Shown here: in pieces, positions 42,497-42,692 of the stretch | Position numbering within the stretch: position 1 is the stretch's first letter | Layout of the letters: the number at the start of each line of letters is the position of its first letter | Assembly (NCBI GenBank): GCA_035696245.1 | Contig: DASRQW010000412.1 | Location: 1 to 42,692, forward strand | Length of the DNA: 42,692 nucleotides | Reading direction: 5' to 3' | Source: Longimicrobiaceae bacterium | GTDB lineage: Bacteria; Gemmatimonadota; Gemmatimonadetes; Longimicrobiales; Longimicrobiaceae | Made by a program: the position numbers and the translations under genes | The notes under the pieces: model-generated | Told to the model about the DNA's origin: nothing | What the model saw: only the letters and a program-made list of their open reading frames with translations | Database searches by the model: none

Positions 42497-42527
42497 CTCC
42501 CCTCTCCCGCTTGCGGGGGCAGGGCTG
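42497..42527. repeat. Dispersed palindrome
   Basis: CTCCCCTCTCCCGC-TT-GCGGGGGCAGGG, nearly identical to the copy at 25365-25392. Confidence 0.65.
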
Positions 42528-42638
42528 TTTCGTTCTCATACCGATACAGAACTGTAACGCTGCGAGTGCAATCAGAGACGATGGTGCGGAGCGTCCAGCG
42601 AAGTGCGCTCACACTCGCACCGGGAGGTTCTCATAACG

Positions 42639-42692
42639 TTGCTCGAAGCCTTTGAGCAGGTGCCGGAGTTCCGTTGCCGCAGTGGGTTACGT
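42639..42692 (+). CDS. Partial transposase-like N-terminus (ISAs1/H-repeat type), truncated by window edge
   Basis: The last 18 codons read LLEAFEQVPEFRCRSGLR. This resembles the N-terminal associated domain of ISAs1/H-repeat transposases (typically LLEAL..VPDPR..RG.RY). GGAGG lies about 11 bases before TTG 42639. The protein continues beyond the window, so the call is tentative. Confidence 0.35.
   Translation, partial: MLEAFEQVPEFRCRSGLR

Larger units (their letters stand above)
42135..42638. other. Terminal spacer with two dispersed palindromes
   Basis: I see no supported gene in these roughly 500 bases. They hold palindromes at 42172-42197 and 42497-42527. G+C falls slightly toward the right end before the putative transposase start. 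Confidence 0.5.

Noticed and set aside
42586-42680. Minus-strand fragment reading ELRHLLKGFEQRYENLPVRV
   Set aside because: Only about 25 codons between stops; the plus-strand transposase-like reading explains the same bases better.

Overview
The window is about 70% G+C, densely coded and rich in Arg/Ala/Gly/Pro. It carries secreted lipoproteins with Big_2-like Ig domains, a molybdopterin/cytochrome b pair, and spacers built from degenerate short words (GGTAGATG, GGATCG, GATGCGG). I infer a soil-type Gemmatimonadota bacterium of the Longimicrobium kind. No rRNA or tRNA is present to prove this, and the assignment rests on overall style.

Layout. (1) 1-7692: two small membrane-protein genes (minus), a rifamycin-inactivating phosphotransferase (plus) with a RAE-like element upstream and an attC-like structure downstream, two tandem RibD/DHFR-like reductases (minus), and a b-type cytochrome coupled to a Tat-exported molybdopterin lipoprotein (minus). 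(2) 8123-10999: a multi-PAS sensor histidine kinase with no receiver. (3) 11432-19191, minus strand: a surface-polysaccharide group with a PIG-L deacetylase lipoprotein fused to LamG/Ig domains, a methyltransferase, a GT4 glycosyltransferase, an ATP-grasp enzyme and a polysaccharide deacetylase. (4) 19192-27733, mostly plus: three secreted proteins sharing one unnamed beta-rich domain with a GDDW start, two of them lipoproteins with Ig repeats. The two lipoprotein genes lie behind structured leaders that look like class I cyclic-di-GMP riboswitches, each followed by an intrinsic terminator. A third, orphan copy of the leader lies between them. Two of the three leaders have a sigma-54-type -24/-12 promoter. 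(5) 27888-29444: a GT39-like membrane glycosyltransferase. (6) 29531-30799, minus: an Orc/Cdc6-like AAA+ ATPase with a winged-helix tail, whose promoter is covered by three 18-bp AT-rich iterons. (7) 31076-42134, plus: a polysaccharide assembly and export cluster of GT2, O-antigen ligase/polymerase, Wzm- and Wzt-like ABC exporter, GT4, FemAB-like acyltransferase, VpsJ-like protein, GT4 and membrane GT2, mostly joined by 4-nt ATGA/GTGA overlaps. (8) 42135-42692: a spacer with dispersed palindromes and, at the edge, what looks like the start of a transposase gene.

How it fits together. Regions 3 to 7 read as one envelope/exopolysaccharide locus: sugar transfer, polymerisation and ABC export, tailoring by deacetylases and methyltransferases, and secreted polysaccharide-binding or -cleaving proteins. 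The most interesting inference is that the secreted proteins are controlled by cyclic di-GMP through transcription-terminating riboswitches, partly from sigma-54 promoters, while a neighbouring AAA+ regulator may autoregulate through iterons. The left end is unrelated and looks like an accessory antibiotic-resistance patch.
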